Shown here piece by piece: positions 15,666 to 23,672 of a stretch of 64,000 bases of DNA. The first letter of the stretch is position 1. Each line of letters opens with the position of its first letter. Under the pieces are notes generated by a model. That model ran no database searches. It was not told the origin of the DNA and was given only the letters and a program-made list of their open reading frames with translations. This stretch comes from Firmicutes bacterium OM04-13BH (GTDB taxonomy: Bacteria; Bacillota; Clostridia; Lachnospirales; Lachnospiraceae). The translations under genes and the position numbers were made by a program. Where the stretch lies: positions 186,001 to 250,000 of the forward strand of contig QULP01000001.1 in the NCBI GenBank assembly GCA_003481745.1, in the 5' to 3' direction.

Positions 15666-17558
15666 TTAAATTCCGAGCGCTGCACGTTTTTCTTCGATAC
15701 GTGCGATCATGGCGTCTCCAAGTTTATCAATATCTTTTTCCACAGTAAATGCTGCTTCTACCCACTCTCTTGTACCATTTGTTAAGATTTCAGCAATTTC
15801 GCTGGAACCGGAAACATAAGGGTCAACACCAAGGAAAGTATCGATACCTGTACCAATTACATAGTTACCGATGGAAACTGCTTTTTCAGACATCCATTCC
15901 GGAGCACATCCAACAACTGGAAGCTGTGAAACATGTGTACCGGCACATTTAGCCAGTTCAGAAGCAAGAATCATCATACGGCTGATATCTACACAGGAAC
16001 CCATGTGAAGGACTGGAGGGATATCTGCCAGTTCACAAACACGTTTTAATCCATCACCACAGATATCTTTTGCACGTTTATCCATAAGACCGGCTTTTGC
16101 AGCTGCCTGTGCAGAACATCCGGATGCAATAATTACGATATCATTTGCGATTAATTTTTTCATCAATTCGATATGTGCAAGGTCAGGACGGATTCTCGGG
16201 TTATTACATCCAACCATTGCAACTGCTCCACGAAGAACACCTGATGTTACACACTGTAACAGAGGTTTTACTGTTCCCATTTCATCAACCTGACTGTTTG
16301 CAACACCGTCTAAGCATTTGATGATTGCTTCTACAGAATATCCTACAGTTGCTTTCTGTTTTAACTGTGGAATATGTACCAGTTCCGGTTTTCTGTTTTT
16401 GAAGTTTTCAATTGCTGTTTTAACGATTAATTTTGCTTTTTCATCAGCTGTTTTTGCATCAAAGCGGATAAATTCAGAATCCGGCATCTGTGCAATCGGA
16501 GATGTTGTGATGAATTTTGTGTGGAAGCATTTACTTAAAGGTCCGAGTGCCGGGAAGATACACTGTACGTCTACTACGATTGCTTCACAAGCGCCTGTAA
16601 GTACAACGTTTTCCTGCTGTAAGAAGTTACCTGCCATCGGAATACCACGACGCATAGCTACTTCATTTGATGTACAACATACACCGGATACTGTGATTCC
16701 CTTTGCTCCCATTTCTTTTGCATAAGCAATCATTTCCGGAGAGTCTGCATATTCACAAACCATTTCAGAAAGACTCGGGTCATGTCCATGAACTACGATG
16801 TTTACGTTTTCTTCTACCATAACACCAAGGTTTGCTTCTGTATCGATTGGCTTTGGAGTTCCAAACAGTACGTCAGAGAATTCTGTTCCCATCATGGAAC
16901 CGCCCCATCCATCAGATAAACCTGCACGGATAGACTGTTTGATTAATGCCTCCGGAAGAGAGGAACATCCCATGTGAGCCATATGTAAAGAACATGAAAC
17001 TTCACGGTCGATTGCTCTTGGTGCAAGTTCGTTCTTTTCCCATAATTCCTGCTGTGACTGCGGAGCTCTCTTTAAGAATCTCTGTGTTCCAAACGGTTTA
17101 CCATATTCCCACAGACCCATTTCTGCAACTTCATGTGCTAAGTCGTAGATATCTTTTCCTTCTGTCTCTACACCCCATTCTTTTGCAATGCGAATCAGTT
17201 TTTCCGGATCTTTTACCTGATAACATCCATCAGCTGATGATTCATATAAGGTATGACAGATTTCACGACCATGGTCGGAATGTGTTGCAGAACCACCTGC
17301 TGTAAATTTCAGATAGTTACGTCCAACGATACCGTGTACGTCACATCCACAAATTCCTCTCGGTGCTTTTTTTGTAATACGACATGGTCCCATAGAACAG
17401 ATACGACAGCAGACACCTTCTTCACCAAACTTACAGTGCGGAGTCTGATTTTTTACACGGAACTGCCAAGCATCCGCGCCAACTTTTGCCCCTGTCTCCA
17501 GGAGTCTCTCAGTAGCAGCTTCGAATTCTTCTACTGTGGTTAATTTGAATTCACTCAT
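15666..17558 (-). CDS. acsA: Anaerobic carbon monoxide dehydrogenase catalytic subunit
   Basis: AcsA/CooS reduces CO2 to CO at the Ni-Fe-S C-cluster and passes CO to acetyl-CoA synthase. The 630-residue protein has the N-terminal cysteine set for the D- and B-clusters (Cys42, 50, 51, 54, 59, 70 and a further Cys72). C-cluster ligand motifs appear in order: VVHGHDPSLSEM, GVCCTSNEVAMRRG, ACEAIVVDVQC, MVGCNNPRIRPD, ASGCSAQAA and HMGSCVDISR. It sits between two cooC-like ATPase genes and upstream of acsB, so it is the CODH of the bifunctional CODH/ACS complex. A good AAGGAGG site precedes the start. Confidence 0.97.
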   Translation of the reverse strand: MSEFKLTTVEEFEAATERLLETGAKVGADAWQFRVKNQTPHCKFGEEGVCCRICSMGPCRITKKAPRGICGCDVHGIVGRNYLKFTAGGSATHSDHGREICHTLYESSADGCYQVKDPEKLIRIAKEWGVETEGKDIYDLAHEVAEMGLWEYGKPFGTQRFLKRAPQSQQELWEKNELAPRAIDREVSCSLHMAHMGCSSLPEALIKQSIRAGLSDGWGGSMMGTEFSDVLFGTPKPIDTEANLGVMVEENVNIVVHGHDPSLSEMVCEYADSPEMIAYAKEMGAKGITVSGVCCTSNEVAMRRGIPMAGNFLQQENVVLTGACEAIVVDVQCIFPALGPLSKCFHTKFITTSPIAQMPDSEFIRFDAKTADEKAKLIVKTAIENFKNRKPELVHIPQLKQKATVGYSVEAIIKCLDGVANSQVDEMGTVKPLLQCVTSGVLRGAVAMVGCNNPRIRPDLAHIELMKKLIANDIVIIASGCSAQAAAKAGLMDKRAKDICGDGLKRVCELADIPPVLHMGSCVDISRMMILASELAKCAGTHVSQLPVVGCAPEWMSEKAVSIGNYVIGTGIDTFLGVDPYVSGSSEIAEILTNGTREWVEAAFTVEKDIDKLGDAMIARIEEKRAALGI

Positions 17559-17595
17559 GAATATCCTCCTTGAATTTCGCCTCTTTTTTTTCTTA

Positions 17596-17619
17596 GGGCC
17601 TCCCCTTTCCGGCAGGCCC
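17596..17619 (-). other. Hairpin between the first cooC gene and acsA
   Basis: GGGCCT and AGGCCC, with inner CC/GG pairs, form a compact GC-rich stem in the 68-base gap. As at 15620-15653, the U-tract is on the plus strand side (GTTTTTTT), opposite to the operon direction. Confidence 0.65.
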
Positions 17620-17626
17620 AGTTTTT

Positions 17627-18397
17627 TTAGAGCCCCAGATTGTCAATAATTTCAACAATTGCTTTTCTTACCGGAGAGTCTTCCGGCAAATCTACAATCG
17701 GGGTTCCGTCACAATCAAATTCATATACCGTTTCGTCTTGCGGAACAACGCCAAGCAGGGTTAATCCCTGTTTTTCAATCTCAGCTTTTGTTCCTTCATT
17801 CAGTACCCCGTTCGGAGCTCGGTTGATAATTAAACCAACTTTCTTCGGGTGCATGTCACACTCTTTAATCAGCTGTGCAATTCTTCCAACTGCCTGTACG
17901 CCTCTTCTTGAACAGTCACTGACAAGAATGGCAACCTCCATATTCGGAAGAACTCCTCTGCTGATATGCTCCATGCCGGCTTCATTATCCACGATGATAT
18001 AAGGATAGTTTTTTTCCAGCCTCTGAAGCTGCGCCTGCAGAAGTCCGTTAACAAAACAGTAACATCCTTTTCCCTGCGTACGTCCCATCACCAGCAAGTC
18101 ATAATCATCATCTTCAATTAATGCATCGTCAAATTTAAATTCCATATAATCTGCTTTCGACACTCCTGGTGGAATCGGATTATCCTTTGACATTTCCGCT
18201 CTGGCCACTTCCTCACGGATATCACCAAGCGTTTCTTCCACTTCCACTCCAAGGACCTCGTTTAAATTTGAATTTGCATCTGCATCTACCGCAAGAATCG
18301 GACCTTTGCCTTTCTTGCCCAGATACTGAATAATCAATCCGGTAAGTGTTGTTTTACCAACACCGCCTTTACCGGCAATCGCAATTACATGTGCCAT
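17627..18397 (-). CDS. cooC: CooC-family nickel-insertion ATPase, copy 2
   Basis: This 256-residue MinD-like ATPase has the Walker A motif GKGGVGKTT at residues 9-17 and a Cys-x-Cys pair in TQGKGCYCFVNG near residue 113, matching CooC nickel chaperones for CODH. It lies directly before acsA, which suggests that it matures the C-cluster of CODH, while the paralogue before acsB serves ACS. The two copies differ strongly in sequence, so this is an old duplication. It follows the metF remnant by 37 bases. Confidence 0.88.
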   Translation of the reverse strand: MAHVIAIAGKGGVGKTTLTGLIIQYLGKKGKGPILAVDADANSNLNEVLGVEVEETLGDIREEVARAEMSKDNPIPPGVSKADYMEFKFDDALIEDDDYDLLVMGRTQGKGCYCFVNGLLQAQLQRLEKNYPYIIVDNEAGMEHISRGVLPNMEVAILVSDCSRRGVQAVGRIAQLIKECDMHPKKVGLIINRAPNGVLNEGTKAEIEKQGLTLLGVVPQDETVYEFDCDGTPIVDLPEDSPVRKAIVEIIDNLGL

Positions 18398-18434
18398 TTA
18401 CAGGGCACCTCCTATATTTCTTTAATATTGTTTC

Positions 18435-18990
18435 TTACACTAATGTGCGAAGACCGGATCTGTCAATAATCTCAGAAACGTCTTTCCACTTATTCAGTGC
18501 ATACAGATGGATGCCATTTACACCAAGTGCACGATATTCATCAATCTGTTTCATTGTGTATTCGATACCAGCTTCTTTGAAGCGAGCTTTCTTGCCTTCT
18601 ACATCAATATCGAATGGTTCTTTGTCGAATAGATTTGGGAAAATCCAATTCTTAGAAATAATTTTGCAAAGTTCACGAGGCATTACACAGCCATTACGTG
18701 AAAGTGCCATGTTAATTGTAGCAGCCTGGTTAAGAATTGTCTGCTGTGTTTCCGATACAGGTAAAATGTGTTACCGGTATGGTTCCGGCAGCCTGAATCA
18801 TCTTGCACACATCCATGTTCTTACCAACATTTGTTCCACCAGCTCCATAAGTACAGGAAGTATATTCCGGTTTGTATTCGCACAAATGTTCAATTGTGCC
18901 CGGAAGATTTTCCATACCTTTGTCTGTTTTTGGTGGAAACAGTTCGAAGGATAAAAGCATTTTCTCTTTCATCACTTCTGATAACTTTAT
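18435..18990 (-). pseudogene. metF: Broken methylenetetrahydrofolate reductase gene (internal deletion, frameshift, lost start)
   Basis: MetF reduces methylene-THF to methyl-THF, the last methyl-branch step before AcsE. The N-terminal half reads KLSEVMKEKMLLSFELFPPK and continues to THFTCIGNT. It then jumps, in another frame, to the C-terminal part ILNQAATINMALSRNG...HLYALNKW...SGLRTLV. About 100-110 residues of the middle barrel are missing, and the two parts are out of frame, with a stop at 18730. The expected start, a codon before KLSEVM and 10 bases after GGAGG, reads ATA in place of ATG. The gene keeps its operon position between cooT and cooC, but cannot encode a working reductase. Confidence 0.88.
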
Positions 18991-19058
18991 CGTTTACTTA
19001 CCTCCACATTATAATTTATCTATTCAAGACTGTGCGTAGCAGTCTCAAAGATCTGTTT

Positions 19059-19238
19059 TTACTGACAATCCAGTTTTACAAGGCTGTTTGCTAAATCAAC
19101 CATAAGAATTTTTCCTTCTATTACGCGCTCATCACCCATAATATCTCGAATGATTACCTTTTCTCCATCCACATCAATTCTGCTGACATTTCTGCATACT
19201 ACAGTATCATCACTTTTTTGAACGGTTGCAAGACACAT
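19059..19238 (-). CDS. cooT: CooT-family nickel-binding protein (59 aa)
   Basis: This 59-residue ORF begins MCLATVQKSDD and ends LVKLDCQ, with a central IIRDIMGDERVIEGKILMVD stretch. This is the pattern of CooT, a small nickel-binding maturation factor of carbon monoxide dehydrogenase. The conserved Cys2, a metal ligand in studied CooT, is present. A strong AAGGAGG ribosome site lies 7-8 bases upstream. It sits between a histidine-rich protein gene and the metF remnant, in an operon with CODH and two CooC-like ATPases, which fits a role in nickel delivery. Confidence 0.85.
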   Translation of the reverse strand: MCLATVQKSDDTVVCRNVSRIDVDGEKVIIRDIMGDERVIEGKILMVDLANSLVKLDCQ

Positions 19239-19256
19239 AGTTACGCCTCCTTAATT

Positions 19257-19601
19257 TCAGTCCTTCAAATGTTCTTTCACAAGTGTCAGTGCAAGACCTA
19301 ACCGCATGTTTCCTTTCTGGAAATCCGCAACACCTTCTTTAATCGTTTTTGCCGCATCTTCCATTCCCAGTTTTGCAAGATTTTCTGCCATCTGGTCAAG
19401 TTCTTCTGCATGGTGTTCATTGTGGGAAAGCATATAATTTAAAAGTGCTACCACTTCTTCTGTACAGCTTCCCTGACACTCGTTATCACCACAATTGCTG
19501 CATCCATGTTCATGCGCATGTCCATGCGTATGTTCGTGGCTGTGATTATGCTCATGCCCATGAGGAACGACATTGCCGTTTTCATCATTAATTAAATGCA
19601 T
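19257..19601 (-). CDS. Histidine-rich metal-binding protein, CooJ-like by composition and context
   Basis: This 114-residue protein has ten histidines at alternate positions 14-32 (HGHEHNHSHEHTHGHAHEH), followed by a cysteine cluster CSNCGDNECQGSC (Cys34, 37, 42, 46). A helical, acidic C-terminal domain (LLNYMLSHNEHHAEELDQM...) follows. It has no signal peptide. It is the first gene of the CODH/ACS operon and is followed 18 bases later by cooT. In the R. rubrum coo locus, CooC, CooT and His-rich CooJ work together in nickel handling. A nickel store or chaperone is therefore the best inference, although the His tract is N-terminal here. Zinc or cobalt binding is not excluded. Confidence 0.75.
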   Translation of the reverse strand: MHLINDENGNVVPHGHEHNHSHEHTHGHAHEHGCSNCGDNECQGSCTEEVVALLNYMLSHNEHHAEELDQMAENLAKLGMEDAAKTIKEGVADFQKGNMRLGLALTLVKEHLKD

Positions 19602-19670
19602 TTTTTCTCCTTTCTCTGCAGCTTAATTTTAATTGGGCGCAGTAAATGACAATAATTTATCAATACCATT

Positions 19671-19699
19671 ATTATACATGTTTTTTGCCGTTTTATCAA
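19671..19699 (-). promoter_or_regulatory. Sigma-A promoter of the CODH/ACS operon
   Basis: On the minus strand TTGATA (19694-19699) and a perfect TATAAT (19671-19676) are 17 bases apart, about 70 bases before the His-rich protein start. No other good promoter was seen in the intercistronic gaps down to folD, so this one probably drives the whole operon. Confidence 0.85.
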
Positions 19700-19724
19700 G
19701 CAATTCTTATGTTTTTTTAAAGGT

Positions 19725-22340
19725 TCAGACCACTGTTAAAATCTGACTTCCTTTCTGTCCTTTTTTTATCTCAATCCGATGAAAAATCTGCTCTTTTAAT
19801 TCTTTTACATGCGAAATAATTCCAATCATACATCCCTGACCCGAAAGCTGACGCAAAGTATCAACAGCAAGTTCTAAAGACTGCTCATCAAGGCTCCCAA
19901 ATCCCTCGTCAATGAACAAGGTTTCTATGCAAATTCCCCCCGCAAACTGACTTATGACTCCCGACACTCCAAGTGCCAGAGAAAGAGCTGCCTGAAAACT
20001 CTCTCCACCTGAAAGAGAACGGACACTTCTTACCTTTCCGGTATGATAGTCGTATACCTGCAAATCCAGACCACTCTGGCTTTTTTTGTTTGTTCCCGTC
20101 TCCTCTACCAACAACTCATATCTGCCATCTGTCATCTGTTCCAGTCTCTGGTTTGCTTCCACAACAATTTGTTTGAAATATGCAGACTGAACATAGCGTT
20201 CAAAGGATACTTTCGGTTTTCCTGCAAGTGTTCCGGATGCCGTATCCGAAAGTGACAAAAGTGCCAGTCTTTCCTTTCTGGTTTTTTCGCTTTCTTCCCA
20301 CAGTTTTTTCAGCTGTTCTAAGGTCTTTTCATAAAAACTGATACGTTTATAAATTTCTCTTAATTCCATCCTGATTTTTTCCAGATTTTGTTCTGTCTGT
20401 TCAAGCTTTTTCTGTTTTTCTTCTTCCGACTGTTTTTTTTGCCCCAAAAGCGTTTTTTCCAAAATTTTTATCTGCCCTAAAAACTTGTGAAGCCTTTTTT
20501 TGTAATCTGCAATTTCCTGCTCTAATTTCAAAAGTTTTTCCTGTTTTTCACAAAATAATCTGGCTTCTTTTTCACTTTTAAACTTTTGTTCTTTTACCGC
20601 AGTTCTTAATTTCATCTGACATGCTTTTTTCTCTGCTTTTAACGCTTCTATCTGCTCTTTGCATATTTCTTTTTCTTTTAAGATTCCCGCTTCTTTTTCC
20701 AGATTTTCAATCCACTCTTTTTGGATTGTCTCACTGTCTCTCACTTCCTTTTTTACATCTTGTTCAAGTTCTCTGATTTTTATTTCTTTCTGGTTTCTTT
20801 TTTGTCCTGTCTGTTCTAGTTTTGCATGAACTTCTTTCCAGAAAAAATCCGGGTTTACCGATATCTCTTTTGTACTTTTTTCTACTTCTTTCTCCAGCTG
20901 TAAAAATGTCTGCATGGTTCGCTGTCTTTTCTCTTCTAACTGTTTCTTCTTACGTTCTTTTTCTTTTAGTTCTTCCTGGGTAAGTACTTCTCCTAAAACA
21001 ACGGCCGGACGCGGATGTAAAACAGAACCACAGACCGGACACGGCGCTCCCTCTTTTAAAGCTTTAGCCAGAATTCCTGCCTGCGCACAGAAAAATTTTT
21101 CTTTTTCTGTTTCATATTCAACCACTGCCTGTTTTGCTTCTCTGATTTCTGTCTTTAACTGTTCCTGTAATTTTTCTTTTTCCGTTTGGAGAGCACAAAG
21201 TATATTCAGCTTTTTATATTCTGTCTCTATTTCCAGACATTCCGCTTTCAGGCACTGTATTTTTTCGTATTTTCTTTTATTTTGTTCCGCCTCTTTTTGT
21301 TCTTGTCTTAATTTTCCTGTATTCTGTTTTTGTGCTTTCTGCCTTCCGCAAATTTCCCGATACCTGATTTCTTCTGTCTCAAGTGCTGTTTTCTTTTCCT
21401 CATATCGCTCCAAAACCGGTTTGATATAAAGCGCCCCCCTCTTTATCTTATCCAATTCTTTTTCTTTCTGAGCAAACTCTCTTTTTCTTTCCTTTTCTTG
21501 TTTCAAAATTTCCTGCAAATTTTCCAGCTGTTGAAAATCCCGATTTATCGTTTTTATCTGCTCCAGGGCTTTTAAAATTTCCGCTTTATCAGTCTCCTCT
21601 TCTTTCTCTACCCCTTTCTGCCTCTTCTCTTCTTCTTTTAACTCTTCTATCTTTTTTTCTAAAATCTTTTCAATTTCTTCTGGGATCTGCCAGCTCTCAT
21701 CTTCTTTTTTGAATTCTTTTTCTAATTCTTCTTCCAGACCTGACATCAGCTGATGTTCTCTTTCTTTTCGCAGCTTCTCCTCTTCTCTTAAATGAACCGC
21801 TTTACTTTTTAATACTTCTGCCAGCCTTTTATAAAGTTCGGTATCAAATACTCTTCTGAAAATCTCACTGCGCACTTCACTTTTTGCAAGCAGTAAACTC
21901 AAAAACTCTCCTTGCGCAATCATTGAAATCTGTTTAAATTGCTGATAGTCAAGTCCAAGTATTTCTCTTATTCTCTCGTTTACCGCTTTTCGTCCGGTTA
22001 ATCCTTCTTTTTTCTCCTCTTCTAATACCGCTTCATTTTTTCGTTTTCCATTAAAACTGCGGATTACCTGATAACGCTTTCCTTTATGCGAAAATAATAG
22101 TCTTACTTCACTGCACTTTTTTGCTTCTACATAATCACTGTGAAGGGTTTCCATCTTTCTCGTCTCTCCACTTGCCGTATCATAAAGGGCAAATGCAATT
22201 GCATCAAAAATCGTAGTTTTCCCAGAACCGGTATCTCCACAAATTAAAAACAATCCATTTTCCTGAAATTGTTCAAATGAAATCTGTGTGCGTTCTGCAT
22301 AAGGTCCAAACGCTTCTAATTCCAACTCAATTGGTCTCAC
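19725..22340 (-). CDS. sbcC: Exonuclease SbcC (DNA repair ATPase subunit)
   Basis: SbcC with SbcD forms a nuclease that cleaves DNA hairpins and processes double-strand ends. This 871-residue SMC-like protein has Walker A GDTGSGKTTIFD near residue 35, a zinc-hook CPVCG near residue 433 between two long glutamate/lysine-rich coiled coils, the ABC signature SLSGGESFQAALSLALG, and Walker B LFIDEGFGSLD near the C-terminus. It is shorter than the usual 1000 or more residues, so the coiled-coil arms are short. The start overlaps the sbcD end by 14 bases. Confidence 0.95.
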   Translation of the reverse strand: MRPIELELEAFGPYAERTQISFEQFQENGLFLICGDTGSGKTTIFDAIAFALYDTASGETRKMETLHSDYVEAKKCSEVRLLFSHKGKRYQVIRSFNGKRKNEAVLEEEKKEGLTGRKAVNERIREILGLDYQQFKQISMIAQGEFLSLLLAKSEVRSEIFRRVFDTELYKRLAEVLKSKAVHLREEEKLRKEREHQLMSGLEEELEKEFKKEDESWQIPEEIEKILEKKIEELKEEEKRQKGVEKEEETDKAEILKALEQIKTINRDFQQLENLQEILKQEKERKREFAQKEKELDKIKRGALYIKPVLERYEEKKTALETEEIRYREICGRQKAQKQNTGKLRQEQKEAEQNKRKYEKIQCLKAECLEIETEYKKLNILCALQTEKEKLQEQLKTEIREAKQAVVEYETEKEKFFCAQAGILAKALKEGAPCPVCGSVLHPRPAVVLGEVLTQEELKEKERKKKQLEEKRQRTMQTFLQLEKEVEKSTKEISVNPDFFWKEVHAKLEQTGQKRNQKEIKIRELEQDVKKEVRDSETIQKEWIENLEKEAGILKEKEICKEQIEALKAEKKACQMKLRTAVKEQKFKSEKEARLFCEKQEKLLKLEQEIADYKKRLHKFLGQIKILEKTLLGQKKQSEEEKQKKLEQTEQNLEKIRMELREIYKRISFYEKTLEQLKKLWEESEKTRKERLALLSLSDTASGTLAGKPKVSFERYVQSAYFKQIVVEANQRLEQMTDGRYELLVEETGTNKKSQSGLDLQVYDYHTGKVRSVRSLSGGESFQAALSLALGVSGVISQFAGGICIETLFIDEGFGSLDEQSLELAVDTLRQLSGQGCMIGIISHVKELKEQIFHRIEIKKGQKGSQILTVV

Positions 22341-23481
22341 CTTTCATCTCCTCCATTTCACCAAGTACCGTTCTTAGTATCTGCTTTTCGATTTCATTCA
22401 TAGGTATCCCATTTTGCTTTTCATAAAATTCAGCAAAGAGAGACTCCGGTGTTTTTTTTATAGCAGACAAATCCGCCGTTTCCATAATTCCCTGAGCCAA
22501 CGTTCTACGGTTTTCAATCCGACATTCCAACATTCCCGAAAAGACCTGCTGTAATCTCTGCACCGGATACTCCAGTATTTCTTCGTCTGTCACTCGAATT
22601 GATAAATAATAGCCTGTCCGGAATTCCTGATAGGCTTCAGAAAGTAAATTTTCCAGCTTATCTTTTAAAACTGCCAGTTTCGTTTTTGGATGCAGCAAAA
22701 TCTTTCGCACAGAACAATTTCCTTTTTCTTTTAATTCCACTACTGTAATTCCTTTTTTATCATTTACTTCCGAAAAGGAATACGCAAGTGGAGAACCCGC
22801 ATATCGTATCCATTCCGTTTTTATTTTCTGTGCCCGATGAATGTGACCAAGGGCAGTATAGTCAAATCTTTCAAAACAGGATACATCTACTGCTTCTATC
22901 CCTCCTATTAATTTTATTTCTGATTCTGAAGTTTCGGGAAACATTTGTCCGTCCACAACGAACTGATGAGTCAGTAAAAGATTGCGTTCTTTCTTATTAT
23001 AAGGCAGCTCTTCCAGCACTTGCTTTACTGCTTCATGATAAGTTTGGGGACAGTTCTTTTCATAAGCTCTCAACATATCCGGACGCAAAAACGGAAGCAG
23101 ATACACCGTCAGCTTTCCATACTCATCTTTTCGCTCCACACTTTCTATCTTCCCCTTATAAGTCCCACAGATATGGACTTTCTGTTTTTTTAATAATCCA
23201 CTTGCAAATTCGAGCCGGCTTGCTCCGTCATGATTTCCACTGATAATAAATACTTCACAATTTTCTTTTACAAGAGCCTCTAAAAAAGAATCAAACAGTG
23301 CCACTGCTTCTGAGGACGGAATATACTTATCATAAAGATCCCCACAGATAAAGATTCCGTCTGGCTTTTCCACACGGACATTTTTCATAATTTCTTCTAA
23401 TATATAACTCTGTTCTTCTATCAAAGATTCCCCTAATAATTTTCTTCCTAAATGCAAATCTGCCAAATGAAAAAATTTCAT
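22327..23481 (-). CDS. sbcD: Exonuclease SbcD (nuclease subunit)
   Basis: SbcD is the Mre11-like metal-dependent phosphoesterase of the SbcCD complex. The 384-residue protein shows the phosphoesterase motifs in order: FHLADLHLG at the N-terminus, FICGDLYD near 45, ISGNHDGASRLEFA near 80, TALGHIHRAQ near 215. It is the first gene of an sbcD-sbcC pair with a 14-base overlap. GGAG lies just upstream of the ATG. Confidence 0.95.
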   Translation of the reverse strand: MKFFHLADLHLGRKLLGESLIEEQSYILEEIMKNVRVEKPDGIFICGDLYDKYIPSSEAVALFDSFLEALVKENCEVFIISGNHDGASRLEFASGLLKKQKVHICGTYKGKIESVERKDEYGKLTVYLLPFLRPDMLRAYEKNCPQTYHEAVKQVLEELPYNKKERNLLLTHQFVVDGQMFPETSESEIKLIGGIEAVDVSCFERFDYTALGHIHRAQKIKTEWIRYAGSPLAYSFSEVNDKKGITVVELKEKGNCSVRKILLHPKTKLAVLKDKLENLLSEAYQEFRTGYYLSIRVTDEEILEYPVQRLQQVFSGMLECRIENRRTLAQGIMETADLSAIKKTPESLFAEFYEKQNGIPMNEIEKQILRTVLGEMEEMKGETN

Positions 23482-23514
23482 AATTTTAAAACTCCTTTTT
23501 TTAATAATAACATG

Positions 23515-23538
23515 AATTTATTAAAAAATTAATAAATT
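23515..23538. other. AT-rich palindrome between sbcD and the aldo/keto reductase gene
   Basis: AATTTATTAA and TTAATAAATT are perfect 10-bp inverted repeats separated by 4 bases in the 191-base divergent gap. The right arm touches the candidate -35 box of the reductase promoter. It could be an operator or simply AT-rich spacer DNA. Confidence 0.35.
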
Positions 23539-23566
23539 TGGAGTAATTACTTCATATCTTTATGAT
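23538..23566 (+). promoter_or_regulatory. Candidate promoter of the aldo/keto reductase gene
   Basis: TTGGAG (23538-23543) and TATGAT (23561-23566) are 17 bases apart, leaving a leader of about 100 bases. A further weak inverted repeat (CGACACTT at 23611 region with AAGTGTAG near 23639) lies in the leader. The -35 box is poor, so support is moderate. Confidence 0.4.
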
Positions 23567-23672
23567 AAGATAAGGCGTAGTTTGAAGTAGGAAAAGAAAT
23601 CTATGCTCGACACTTTTCAATAAACATAGAAAGACTCGAAGTGTAGATTTAAGAGTAAAGGAGGGCTGTTTC

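Noticed and set aside
18435..18710. Independent small gene encoding the C-terminal MetF fragment from an internal ATG
   Set aside because: There is no ribosome site before 18710, and the homology continues upstream of that ATG, so it is part of the metF remnant.
20914..21429. Plus-strand open frame of 171 codons opposite sbcC
   Set aside because: It is Phe/Ser-rich, as expected for the complement of a Glu/Lys-rich coiled coil, and has no ribosome site.
22788..23243. Plus-strand open frame of 151 codons opposite sbcD
   Set aside because: It overlaps the catalytic motifs of sbcD and has no start signal or family pattern of its own.
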